Of a DNA stretch of 44,460 nt, positions 36,401-44,187 are shown one piece after another; the first letter of the stretch is position 1, and each line of letters opens with the position of its first letter. Below the pieces are notes generated by a model that did no database searches, was not told where the DNA came from, and saw only the letters and a list, made by a program, of their open reading frames with translations. Location of the stretch: positions 1 through 44,460 of the forward strand of contig NZ_LZKQ01000046.1 of assembly GCF_001668675.1 (NCBI RefSeq), written 5' to 3'. Origin of the DNA: Mycobacterium asiaticum. Lineage in GTDB: Bacteria > Actinomycetota > Actinomycetes > Mycobacteriales > Mycobacteriaceae. The position numbers and the translations under genes are program-made.

Positions 36401-38005
36401 GGGCAGGTAGGCGCCGCCGGCAGCGAGCACCCCCATGATCGCGACCACCGAAGAAGCCGATCGCGGCAACACCAGCGCGACAACGGTTTCCGGGCCCACA
36501 CCCTGCTCGGCCAGCTCGCGGGCCAGCCGGGCCGCCTCGGCATACAGTCCGGCGTAGGTGTAGCGCACGCCGTCACCGGTCATCAGTGCGACCGCGTCCG
36601 GCGTGGCGCGGACCTGCCGCTCGAAGCTCTGCCACACCGATTGATCCGTCGCCGGTACCAAGACCGCGGCAAGTTCGTCCAACTCCGCGCGTTCCGCGGC
36701 GGTGAGAACATCCAGCGCGTCGGGACCTTGGTCTTCGATGTCGGGCAGCTGCCGCAACACCGAGGCCAATCGCTCGCACAGTTGCGCGGACGAAAGATGC
36801 GGCAACGCTTCACGAATCGCCTCGACGACCACAATCAACGCGTCCTCGATCAGGTGCGAGACCACCGTCAGCGGGTAGTGGGTCAGGCTTTCCCCTTCGA
36901 CAGGGGTGAAGCGGGTGCCGTCCGCGGTGGTGACCGGCCGGACGGCGTCCTCGAGCGGGGCATTCTCGAACACGAACAGCGTATCGAAGAGGCTGCCGTG
37001 GCCGTGCGCCCGTTGCAACTCGGACAGGCTGAGGTAGCCGATGTCACGCAACGACGAGGATTCCCGCTGTAAGAGTCTGCATTGCTCGACCACAGGGTCC
37101 GTGCCGGTGAGGTGATGCACCACCGGAACGGTGTTGATGAACATCCCGACCATGGTCTCTACGCCGGGCAGGTGCTCAGGCCGGCCGGAGACGACGGTCC
37201 CGAAGACCACGTCGCGCCGGTCGGTGAGGCGGCTGAGCACCACGATCCAGGCGAAAAGCACCGCGGTGTTGAGCGTGAGCCCGTTCCGGCCCGCCCACCG
37301 GCGCAGCCGCGCCGTGTCACCGGAAGACAACAGCAGGTTCGCTTTTTCGGGCACGCCGTGAGCTGCCGTGGGTATGCCATCGGCCACGATGAGCGGCGCG
37401 GAGACGCGCTGCAGATAATCCGTCCACCTGGCGGTCGCGACCGTGCGGTCCTGCCGGGACAGCCAGGCGATGTAGTCCCGGTAAGGGCGCGGGACGGGTA
37501 ACCCATCGGTCGAGCCGCCGGCCTGATACACCGCGAGCATCTCGGTGAAGAAGATGCCGAGTCCCCAACCGTCCACCAGGATGTGGTGGGCGGTGAAGAT
37601 CATCCGGCGCCTGGTTTCGCCGGGCACCGACAGCAGCACGACGCGCAGGGCCGGCCCGCGGCTCAGGTCGAACGGCCGGCGCCGTTCCGAGCGCGCGATC
37701 GAGTCGAATTCGCTTGCCGTGGTGACTCGCTCGGACCACGGCAACTCGGCATAGGCGGGAACGATCTGCACCGGCCGCGGGACGTCGCGATCCCAGAACG
37801 CCGCGCGCAGGTTCGGGTGGCGGTCCAGCATGACCTGGGCGCTACGGCGCAGCAGCGCGACGTCCAACGGCCCGTCGATATCGGCCACCAACTGCATGGT
37901 GTAGATGTCGAGGCTGTCCTCGGCCAGGCGGTATAGGGCGAACAGGCCCTCCTGCAACGGGCTCAGCGCAAGTACATCCTCGATCTGCGGCGGCGCGGCG
38001 GTCAT
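33461..38005 (-). CDS. NRPS, MbtF-like: condensation-adenylation-carrier-epimerization-like
   Basis: A 1514-aa synthetase. The condensation domain shows LSPLQEGLFALYRLAEDSLD and HHILVDGWG. The adenylation domain has YVIFTSGSTGEPKG, YGPTETTVEAV and YRTGDLVRRL; by eye the pocket is Asp-Ala-Gln-Asp-Ala-Gly-Cys-Val-Glu-Lys, and acidic residues at 278 and 331 suit a basic or N-hydroxylated basic side chain (Lys/Orn), an inference. The carrier reads FFSLGLDSISAISVV. The C-terminal domain is of the epimerization type (HHLVVDVVSWHILVSD, TVGWFTNTFPVRL), but the usual EGHGRE is DSHGRA, so catalysis is doubtful. No thioesterase. It corresponds to MbtF in length and start (MALSPLQ-type). The gap to NRPS3 is 12 bases and to NRPS1 7 bases, one operon. 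Confidence 0.9.
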   Translation of the reverse strand: MTAAPPQIEDVLALSPLQEGLFALYRLAEDSLDIYTMQLVADIDGPLDVALLRRSAQVMLDRHPNLRAAFWDRDVPRPVQIVPAYAELPWSERVTTASEFDSIARSERRRPFDLSRGPALRVVLLSVPGETRRRMIFTAHHILVDGWGLGIFFTEMLAVYQAGGSTDGLPVPRPYRDYIAWLSRQDRTVATARWTDYLQRVSAPLIVADGIPTAAHGVPEKANLLLSSGDTARLRRWAGRNGLTLNTAVLFAWIVVLSRLTDRRDVVFGTVVSGRPEHLPGVETMVGMFINTVPVVHHLTGTDPVVEQCRLLQRESSSLRDIGYLSLSELQRAHGHGSLFDTLFVFENAPLEDAVRPVTTADGTRFTPVEGESLTHYPLTVVSHLIEDALIVVVEAIREALPHLSSAQLCERLASVLRQLPDIEDQGPDALDVLTAAERAELDELAAVLVPATDQSVWQSFERQVRATPDAVALMTGDGVRYTYAGLYAEAARLARELAEQGVGPETVVALVLPRSASSVVAIMGVLAAGGAYLPVDVALPDARIDSLLRQSNPVLAITQTGQEERIGGRLPTLVLDEPAAAQRIRQHDPVPPAVRHHPGHSAYVIFTSGSTGEPKGVVGTNAALLSYFADHRDRVHRPAVTRLGRPLRIAHAWSFSFDASWQPLVGLLDGHCVHLFDADEMRDADRLVRGLADFGVDMIDTTPSMFVQLRAAGLAERNLSVLALGGEAINATMWRQLRALAPTAVHNCYGPTETTVEAVVAEVNEYPAPTIGTVNSGTFGYVLDSELRVVPHGVVGELYLSGAQLARGYVGQPALTAARFVADPFRPGRRMYRTGDLVRRLPHGGYAYLGREDDQVKIRGYRVEIGEIESALRNQPEVHDAAVSVLRRESGPVLVGFVVWQHGSESDPVRLRAALSEHLPSYMVPARIVALPRLPVNANGKLDGAVLDRLAHDALTSVTASGAAVSTETERALCEIFAEQFSGVMPHVDDDFFSLGLDSISAISVVHKAQRRDIPVTPRMVLSCPTVRQLAAAVDAWNGADDAATVADYGEVLPLPIVSWVNEFGNYRRFTNTILMRVPAGVERPVIELILQLLLDGHEVLRSTLTETPDGARLVTRPPGVVSAAELLSEVNVPTGTAVAAAIPDAARAVMDEIDPHAGAMVRAVWFTGAGADLLLLTIHHLVVDVVSWHILVSDIQEAWRSLQAGETPKALPEFTSYRRWCRLIWERAAQPEVLAQRDYWLAQVRDADPALGTRHPDPTRDTWSQLQVTAVYTPVEITERLQAALTREDRMRAILLCAATIAIGNYRRAAGHDPSSGALIALDSHGRADAVLDTDTANTVGWFTNTFPVRLGVGSGTDTMDSDRLEANPAAARGLLDSVTTHLDEVPHEGLDYGLLRYIARIPELQEAAEPQLLFNYMGRLDLSGATNEPWSLLSGAEIETLPVDPEPELPLRFALNMSVLIAATPAGWVLINNVLWSDALFGSADIDRLSEHWQRAIAVLAAALDLNPEAD

Positions 38006-38012
38006 GGTCGGC

Positions 38013-41000
38013 TCAGGCCCGGTTCTGCCAGGATGCGGTGAGCGCCGCCAACGCGTCGGCGTCCAAGCCGGATGCGCTCATCGGTGCGCTGGTCGCGGTC
38101 GACTCGGGCTGCGATTCCGCAAGGTCGGCAGGTTGATCGGCCGCAGCGTCGACCGCCGCGGCCACCTCGGCGATCGTCATGTGCTCGAACACCATTGCGG
38201 GCGCCAGTGCCAGTCCCTGCGCGTTGGCCCGGGCCGACATCTGGACGGCGATGATGCTGTCACCGCCGAGCGCAAAGAAATTGTCTTCCGGTTCGACACC
38301 GTCGATCTCGAGGAGTTCCTCCAGGAGGGCGATGAGCGCCCGCTGGGTTTCCGGTGACCCGCCCGCCACGGGTTGTTCGGAACGGGCGCCGACCGGCGTC
38401 GGGGGCGCCAGCAGCTTCTCCATCACTTCCGCCGGCGCCAGGTGCAGCGCCGACAACGGCGAATCGGGCTGATCCGCAAAGGCTTCCAGCGCGGCGTCCA
38501 GTGCCTCGGCGATGTGCTGCACGGTTTGGGGTTCGTACAAGTCGGCATTGGCGACGATGCGTACCTCGAGCCCGCCGTCCGCAAGCACGTTCATGCTGAC
38601 GTTCAGATCCAGCAGCGAGACATCGAATTCCATCGGAATCGCGACGACCGTCGTTTCAGGCGTGAGATCACGCGGCGCCAGCGCCCAGTCCTCAGCCCGG
38701 AAGTGGATCGAAGTTTGGAACAGCGGGTGGTTGCGCGACCTCGAGCGCGGTGGGTTCAGCGCTTCGACGAGCCGGTCGATCGGTATTTCCTGGTGCGCCA
38801 ACGCATCGAGCACCACTTCGCGGGATCGCGCCAGCACGGTGCGCGGGCTCGGGTCGCCCGACAGGTCATTACGCAGCGCCACCACGTTCGCGAACGGCCC
38901 GTTCGCCGCAGCGATGGCCAGTTCACCGCGGGCCGCCACCGGGCTACCGATCGCGATGTCGGTGCCGGCACCCAACTTGTGCAGCAATACCGCGAGCGCG
39001 GCCTGATAGACCATGAACTCGCTGGCGCCCTGCGCATCGGCGAGCCGGGTGAGTACCGCGCGGCGTCCGGCCGGGAGCGTGAAGGCCGCCACTGCGCCGC
39101 GCCTGCCGATCACCGGTGGCCGCGCATGATCGGCGGCCAGGGAGAGCTCGGTGGGCATTCCCGCCAGTGTGTCGCACCAGTAACTCAGCTCACCCTGGGC
39201 CCACTCGTTCGGCACGTCGAAGGTATTGCGTTGCCACAGCGCGTAATCGATGAATTGGAACGGCAGGGTATCCCAGTGCGGAGCCGCCCCGCCCAGCCGG
39301 GCCCGGTAGGCCCTGACAAGGTCCTCGTAGATGACCCCCAGCGAGTTGTGATCGGTGACGATGTGGTGGATCAGCACCACGAGCACGTGCTGGTCTGGGC
39401 CGAGCGCCAACAACGTGGGGCTGATCAGCGGCCCCGACTCGAGATCGAACAGGTGCCGGCGCAACTCGCCGGCCTTCTCGTCGAGCTGCTCGGCGGCAAT
39501 GTCGGCGACGGCGAGCTCAATGCTCAGGGCCGGCTGCACGCGTTGATAGGGCATGCCGTCGTGTTCGGCGAACGACGTGCGCAGCGCCTCATGCCGGGCC
39601 ACCACGTCGTCGAGCGCGGCGGCGAGCGCGGCGATGTTCAACGGACCGGTAAAGCGAAGTGACAAAGCCAAATTGAAGACATCGTTCGCACCGCGCATCC
39701 GGTGCTGGAACCACATGGCGAGTTGGGAGTAGGACAGGGGCGGCCGGTCGGGCCGTGCCTCATGTTCCAGCCCGGGGCGGGCGGCCGCGGACCGCTCGGC
39801 CAGCAGCTCCGCCAATCCCGCCGGCGTCGGGGCGTCGAAGACGGCCCGGACATTGCAGTCGACGTCGAACTCGGCGCGGATCTGGGCGACCAGCCGCGCC
39901 GCCAGCAGCGAGTGACCACCCAGGTCGAAGAACGAATCGTCGACGCTAACCCGCTCGCAACCGAACAGCCGCCCGAAGATTGCGCACAGGCGGTGCTCGG
40001 CGTCGGTGGTCGGCTCCCGGTAGCTGCGACGCGCGACCGGGGTGGCCGGCGGTAAGGCCCGCTTATCCAGTTTCCCGTGCACCGTCATCGGGATCTCGGG
40101 GATTGCGCCGAACGCGGTGGGCACCATGTATTCGGGCAGTACCGCCGCGGCGTGGGCGTAAATCTCGCTCAGTTCGATATCGTTTTCGCCGCCGGGCACG
40201 ACGTAGGTGACCAGCCTGGGCCCGGCCTCGGTGTCTTCGGCGATAACCAGGCAGTGCCGCACCGCGGGATGTGTCGCGATCACCGACTCGACCTCGCCGA
40301 GTTCGATGCGGAAGCCCCGGACCTTGACCTGCTCGTCGGCGCGGCCGACGAACTCCAGTTTCCCGGAAATGTTGCGGCGGACCAGATCCCCGGTTCGGTA
40401 CAGCCGCTGTCCGGGGTTGAACGGGTCGGCGACGAAGCGCTGCGCGGTCAGGGCCGGTCGCCCCAAGTAGCCGCGCGCCAGTTGCGCGCCACCCAGATAC
40501 AGTTCGCCGACCACCTCGGCCGGCACGGGCTGCAGTTCCTCATCCAGCACGTAGGTATAGACATTCCGGTTGGGAATGCCGATCGGCACTACCCCGGTTC
40601 CTTGCGGCCCCTCGACGGGCAGGTGGGTCGCACAGATGACGGCCTCCGTCGGGCCGTAGTGGTTGCGCAACTTTGCGTCGAAGTAGCCGGCGAATTTGTC
40701 GGCCACCTCCCCGGAGAGCGCCTCTCCGCCCACCGGCACATGGCGCAACTGCCGCCATTCACTGACCTGCGGCAGCAGCAACAGCGTGCTCAGCATCGAG
40801 GGCACCATGTGCAGAGTCGTGACGCCGTGGCGGCTGATCAGCTCGGCGACATACGGAATGTCGTTGAAAGCATTGGGTTTTGGCACGATCAGTCGCGCCC
40901 CGAGGGACAGCGGTGCGAAGATCTCCATCAGTGAGGCGTCGAAACTCACCGACGACGACTGGAACACCCGGTCGTCGGGGTTCAAGCTCCATTCGGCGAG

Positions 41001-43001
41001 GAAACCGTCCATGTGCTCGGCGATCGCGTGATGCGGCACCGCCACGCCTTTGGGTTGGCCGGTGGAGCCGGAGGTGTAGATCACGTACGCCAGGTGATCG
41101 GGCCGCAGCGGCTGCAGCCGATCGGCGTCGCTGAGCACAGCGTCGGACAGACTCGCCGCGGCGCTCTCCGCTGCCGCGAATTCGGCCTGCCCGATCACCA
41201 TCACCGGGTTCGCATCCCGCACCAGATACTCGATGCGGTCCTCGGGAAAAGCAGGATCGATCGGCAGGTAGGCCGCGCCGGCCTTCAGTACGGCGAACAT
41301 GGCGACGATGAACTCGATCGACGTCGTCATGCGCAGTCCGACGATGTCCTCGGCACCTATTCCGTTGCCGATCAGCCAGCGCGCCAAGCGATTAGCGCGG
41401 CCATGCAGCTGCGCATACGTCAGCTGCGCGTCGTCGGACACCAGGGCAAGGGAATCCGCCGCGGCGGCGGCCGCCGCTTCCAGCGCGGCAACCATGGTGG
41501 TGGCGGGAGTTGCGACGAGCTCGCCATGCGATTGCGCCAGCACGGCGTCTCGCTCGCCGGGCCCCAGCAGGTCGAGCGCCGCGACGCGATGTGCCGGCTC
41601 GCGCAACGCATGGTCCAGCAACTGCACGTAATGCGACAGCATCTGATCCACCAGAGCCTTCGAGAGCACCTCGGTCTGATATTCGAATTCGGCGATCATG
41701 CCGTCCGGGTCGAGCACCACCGCGAGCGCCAGCGGCACCGGTGCGGTGACGGCGCCGAGTTCGAGTTGTCGAACGGTGACACCGTCGAGGCGCAGGCCGG
41801 ACACCGTCTTGCGCATGCTGAAGCCGAGACGGACCAGACGGTCCATCCCGTCCCGGCCTGCGGTCCGCTCCGGATTCAGCTCGCGCACCACGCGATCGAG
41901 ACCGACGGACTGCCGGGCGAAGGCCTGCAAACAGGTTTCGGTCACCCGGTCGACCAACGAGGTGAACGTGTCGTCCGGTCGCACGGCAATGCGCAGCAAC
42001 AGGGTGTTGCCGAAATATCCGATCGCGCGCTCGGCGGCGGCTCGCCGTTCGGTCACCGGCACCGAGATCAGGAAGTCTGTGGCACCGGTGTACCGACGTA
42101 TCAGCGCTCCGTAGGCCGCGAGCAGCACCATGAACGGTGTGGCGGAGCGATGACGGGCGAAGTCCTCGAGCCGACCGAACAGGTCGGCCGGCACCGGCCA
42201 GGTATGTCGCCGCGCGTGCTTGGACGGGTTCGGGGACGACGCCCCGGGCAGCTGCAGCGGATCGGGTAGCGGCAGCAGGTTATTGCGCCAGTAGTCGATA
42301 TCGGCGGCCGGTGGGTCCGTCCCCTCGGTGGCCGCGCGACCCAGCACCTCGACCGCAACATATTGCGGCGGTTGGCCGTTGACCGCGCCGGTGTGGTAGG
42401 CCGCACTCAGTTCGTCGAAGAACACCGCCCAGGAATCGTCGTCCCAGCAGATGTGATGCACCACCAGCAGCAACACGAATTCATCGGTGCCGGTCCGAAG
42501 TAGGGTGACCCGCAGCGGCAATTCGCCGGTGAGATCGAAGGGCCGGCCGAACTCTCGGCGAGCCAGTGCCTCGACGGTCTGCCCGTTTCCGGCCAGTTCC
42601 GTCAGATCGTTTGTCTGCCAGGGAATTTCAACGTTATCGCGGAAGACCTGATACGGCTCACCCTCGGTGTCCACCCCGTAGGTGGAGCGCAGGACCGCAT
42701 GACGCGCGATGACCTCACCGACCGCGGCCCGCAGCCGCTCCTCATCCAGGGCGCCCGTCAATCGGTATGCCACACAGATGTTCAGCGTCGTGTCGGCGGT
42801 GTCCATGGCTTGCACGAACCACATCCGGCGCTGACCGGCGGACAGACCGTAGCGTCGCCCCGCTTCGAGGACGGCCACGTCCGTTGCGGGCATGCTTCCC
42901 GCCGCGCCGCTCTCGGCGATGCGACGGCGCAGCAGCTCACGGCGACGCTCCTGCACGGTCTTGGCATCGGGTGCCATCGTCGGTCTCACTGCCTCTCTCA
43001 T
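38013..43001 (-). CDS. NRPS, MbtE-like: condensation-adenylation-carrier-condensation-carrier
   Basis: A 1662-aa synthetase, near the size of MbtE as I recall it. Domains in order: a condensation domain (LSAGQRRMWFVQAMDTADTT; HHICWDDDS), an adenylation domain (YVIYTSGSTGQPKG, YGPTEAVICAT, YRTGDLVRRN), a carrier (FFDLGGHSLLAARLV), a second condensation domain (LSYSQLAMWFQHRM; HHIVTDHNS) and a terminal carrier (FFALGGDSIIAVQM, Ser1582). The adenylation pocket reads by eye Asp-Ala-Met-His-Pro-Gly-His-Ile-Cys-Lys, not matching a code I know. The second condensation domain has no adenylation domain of its own, so its carrier is loaded elsewhere or it receives a chain in trans, for example a polyketide-type unit. 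The ATG overlaps the formyltransferase stop (ATGA), fixing the start and the operon order. Confidence 0.9.
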   Translation of the reverse strand: MREAVRPTMAPDAKTVQERRRELLRRRIAESGAAGSMPATDVAVLEAGRRYGLSAGQRRMWFVQAMDTADTTLNICVAYRLTGALDEERLRAAVGEVIARHAVLRSTYGVDTEGEPYQVFRDNVEIPWQTNDLTELAGNGQTVEALARREFGRPFDLTGELPLRVTLLRTGTDEFVLLLVVHHICWDDDSWAVFFDELSAAYHTGAVNGQPPQYVAVEVLGRAATEGTDPPAADIDYWRNNLLPLPDPLQLPGASSPNPSKHARRHTWPVPADLFGRLEDFARHRSATPFMVLLAAYGALIRRYTGATDFLISVPVTERRAAAERAIGYFGNTLLLRIAVRPDDTFTSLVDRVTETCLQAFARQSVGLDRVVRELNPERTAGRDGMDRLVRLGFSMRKTVSGLRLDGVTVRQLELGAVTAPVPLALAVVLDPDGMIAEFEYQTEVLSKALVDQMLSHYVQLLDHALREPAHRVAALDLLGPGERDAVLAQSHGELVATPATTMVAALEAAAAAAADSLALVSDDAQLTYAQLHGRANRLARWLIGNGIGAEDIVGLRMTTSIEFIVAMFAVLKAGAAYLPIDPAFPEDRIEYLVRDANPVMVIGQAEFAAAESAAASLSDAVLSDADRLQPLRPDHLAYVIYTSGSTGQPKGVAVPHHAIAEHMDGFLAEWSLNPDDRVFQSSSVSFDASLMEIFAPLSLGARLIVPKPNAFNDIPYVAELISRHGVTTLHMVPSMLSTLLLLPQVSEWRQLRHVPVGGEALSGEVADKFAGYFDAKLRNHYGPTEAVICATHLPVEGPQGTGVVPIGIPNRNVYTYVLDEELQPVPAEVVGELYLGGAQLARGYLGRPALTAQRFVADPFNPGQRLYRTGDLVRRNISGKLEFVGRADEQVKVRGFRIELGEVESVIATHPAVRHCLVIAEDTEAGPRLVTYVVPGGENDIELSEIYAHAAAVLPEYMVPTAFGAIPEIPMTVHGKLDKRALPPATPVARRSYREPTTDAEHRLCAIFGRLFGCERVSVDDSFFDLGGHSLLAARLVAQIRAEFDVDCNVRAVFDAPTPAGLAELLAERSAAARPGLEHEARPDRPPLSYSQLAMWFQHRMRGANDVFNLALSLRFTGPLNIAALAAALDDVVARHEALRTSFAEHDGMPYQRVQPALSIELAVADIAAEQLDEKAGELRRHLFDLESGPLISPTLLALGPDQHVLVVLIHHIVTDHNSLGVIYEDLVRAYRARLGGAAPHWDTLPFQFIDYALWQRNTFDVPNEWAQGELSYWCDTLAGMPTELSLAADHARPPVIGRRGAVAAFTLPAGRRAVLTRLADAQGASEFMVYQAALAVLLHKLGAGTDIAIGSPVAARGELAIAAANGPFANVVALRNDLSGDPSPRTVLARSREVVLDALAHQEIPIDRLVEALNPPRSRSRNHPLFQTSIHFRAEDWALAPRDLTPETTVVAIPMEFDVSLLDLNVSMNVLADGGLEVRIVANADLYEPQTVQHIAEALDAALEAFADQPDSPLSALHLAPAEVMEKLLAPPTPVGARSEQPVAGGSPETQRALIALLEELLEIDGVEPEDNFFALGGDSIIAVQMSARANAQGLALAPAMVFEHMTIAEVAAAVDAAADQPADLAESQPESTATSAPMSASGLDADALAALTASWQNRA

Positions 43002-43957
43002 ACCGCCTGCGGCCAGGAACCACTTTCCGATGTCACATAGCCGCCGCGCGCGAAAAACTTGTCGCCGCTGTGCTCGACACCGTCGGCGGTCCGCACCAGC
43101 GTGACCACCAGCGCGTGGTTTCGGCCCCGGAACGCTTCCGGCCCCGACACCACCGCACCGCCGCCTTCCTGCACGATCACCCGGCCCGGGGTGCCACCGT
43201 ATCGGGCTTCGGAGACCCGGGCTTCGAGCACCTCGATCCGTTCACCGCGGTAGAACGCGAATGGACGAGGGTAGGGATCGGACAACGCGCGCACGAACCG
43301 TTCGAGGTCGGCGGCCGGCCAGCTCCAGTCGATCAGGCTGTCGCGCTCAGATCGCTTGTGGTAGTAGGTTCGTTCGGCTTTGTTCTGCGGACGCCAGACC
43401 GCGGTGCCCGACTCGAGCGCACTCAACGCTTCGGCGAGCGCCCCGGGAATGAGGTCCATGCCCCGCATCACCAGCTCGGTGCCGGTGTCGGTCGGCCCGA
43501 TCGGCAGCGCGTGCTGGACCAGAATGTCGCCCGTGTCCAGGCCGTCGTCCATCCGGTGCACGGTCAGACCGAATTCGGTTTCGCCCGAAATCAGCGCCCA
43601 GAGCACCGGAGAGAATCCGGTGAACTTCGGCAGCAACGAATCGTGCAGGTTCAAGGTGCCGTGCGGCGGAAGGTCGTACAGCTCGGCCGGCATCCAGGTG
43701 TACCAGCTGTTGACCACGATGGCGTCGGGTTCGGCGCGGCGCACCCGGTCGATGGTTTCCGCGTCGACCCGATCGGTGAGATGCACCGGGATACCGTGTT
43801 GGCGGGCCAGCTCCTCGACGGACGCCGAGAAGATCGCCTTATAGGAGTGGTCGCTGGCCGGGTGCGTCACCGCGAGGGGAACTTCGTGACCGAGGTCGAT
43901 CAGGGCCTGCAGGGTCTTGTGCCCCCAGGTCTGGAATCCGAACGACACGACACGCAT
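42998..43957 (-). CDS. Formyltransferase of methionyl-tRNA-formyltransferase fold (FxbA-like)
   Basis: A 319-aa enzyme using 10-formyltetrahydrofolate. MRVVSFGFQTWGHKTLQALI opens a Rossmann-like domain; LNLHDSLLPKFTGFSPVLWAL contains the Asn/His catalytic pair (N-x-H-x-S-L-L-P) and MDDGLDTGDILVQ the catalytic Asp. The C-terminal domain is short. It is not the housekeeping Fmt: it heads an NRPS operon, overlapping the MbtE-like gene. In M. smegmatis FxbA, a protein of this fold, is needed for exochelin, whose terminal N-hydroxyornithine is N-formylated; formylation of a hydroxylamine to a formyl-hydroxamate is the likely reaction here. AGGGGGG lies 8 bases before the ATG at 43957. First gene after the iron box. 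Confidence 0.9.
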   Translation of the reverse strand: MRVVSFGFQTWGHKTLQALIDLGHEVPLAVTHPASDHSYKAIFSASVEELARQHGIPVHLTDRVDAETIDRVRRAEPDAIVVNSWYTWMPAELYDLPPHGTLNLHDSLLPKFTGFSPVLWALISGETEFGLTVHRMDDGLDTGDILVQHALPIGPTDTGTELVMRGMDLIPGALAEALSALESGTAVWRPQNKAERTYYHKRSERDSLIDWSWPAADLERFVRALSDPYPRPFAFYRGERIEVLEARVSEARYGGTPGRVIVQEGGGAVVSGPEAFRGRNHALVVTLVRTADGVEHSGDKFFARGGYVTSESGSWPQAV

Positions 43958-44061
43958 CAAGCGTTCCCCCCTGTGGAGCCCGCTATGAATCCCTGCATGA
44001 ACCCCTCCGTCTCGTTCGTCACCGCTGCGGCCCCCTCCAGCACCCAATCCGCACCAGCAGA

Positions 44062-44080
44062 TTATGTTAGCCTTCGCTAA
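44062..44080. promoter_or_regulatory. IdeR-type iron box
   Basis: Read on the minus strand the 19-mer is TTAGCGAAGGCTAACATAA, matching TTAGGTTAGGCTAACCTAA at 15 of 19 positions, with both TTA ends and the GGCTAAC core kept. It lies 105 bp before the formyltransferase start and about 108 bp before the divergent GNAT gene, and overlaps a TAACATAAT -10-like stretch. IdeR-Fe would repress both directions when iron is plentiful. Confidence 0.8.
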
Positions 44081-44187
44081 GTTGCTGGACGCGTGCGGCC
44101 ATGTCAATCGACTGCGGCCGGCAACCGGGCGTGGCCTGGCCATTTGAGTTGTGCGAGGTTCGCCACGAAACCGGTACAACGTGGTCA

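Noticed and set aside
29969..43001. Standard mycobactin cluster
   Set aside because: mbtH, mbtG, mbtC and mbtD are missing from their places, the thioesterase is gone, gene order is different and a formyltransferase is added.
42998..43957. Formyltransferase as housekeeping methionyl-tRNA formyltransferase
   Set aside because: It overlaps an NRPS gene, follows an iron box and has no def partner, so a siderophore role is far more likely.
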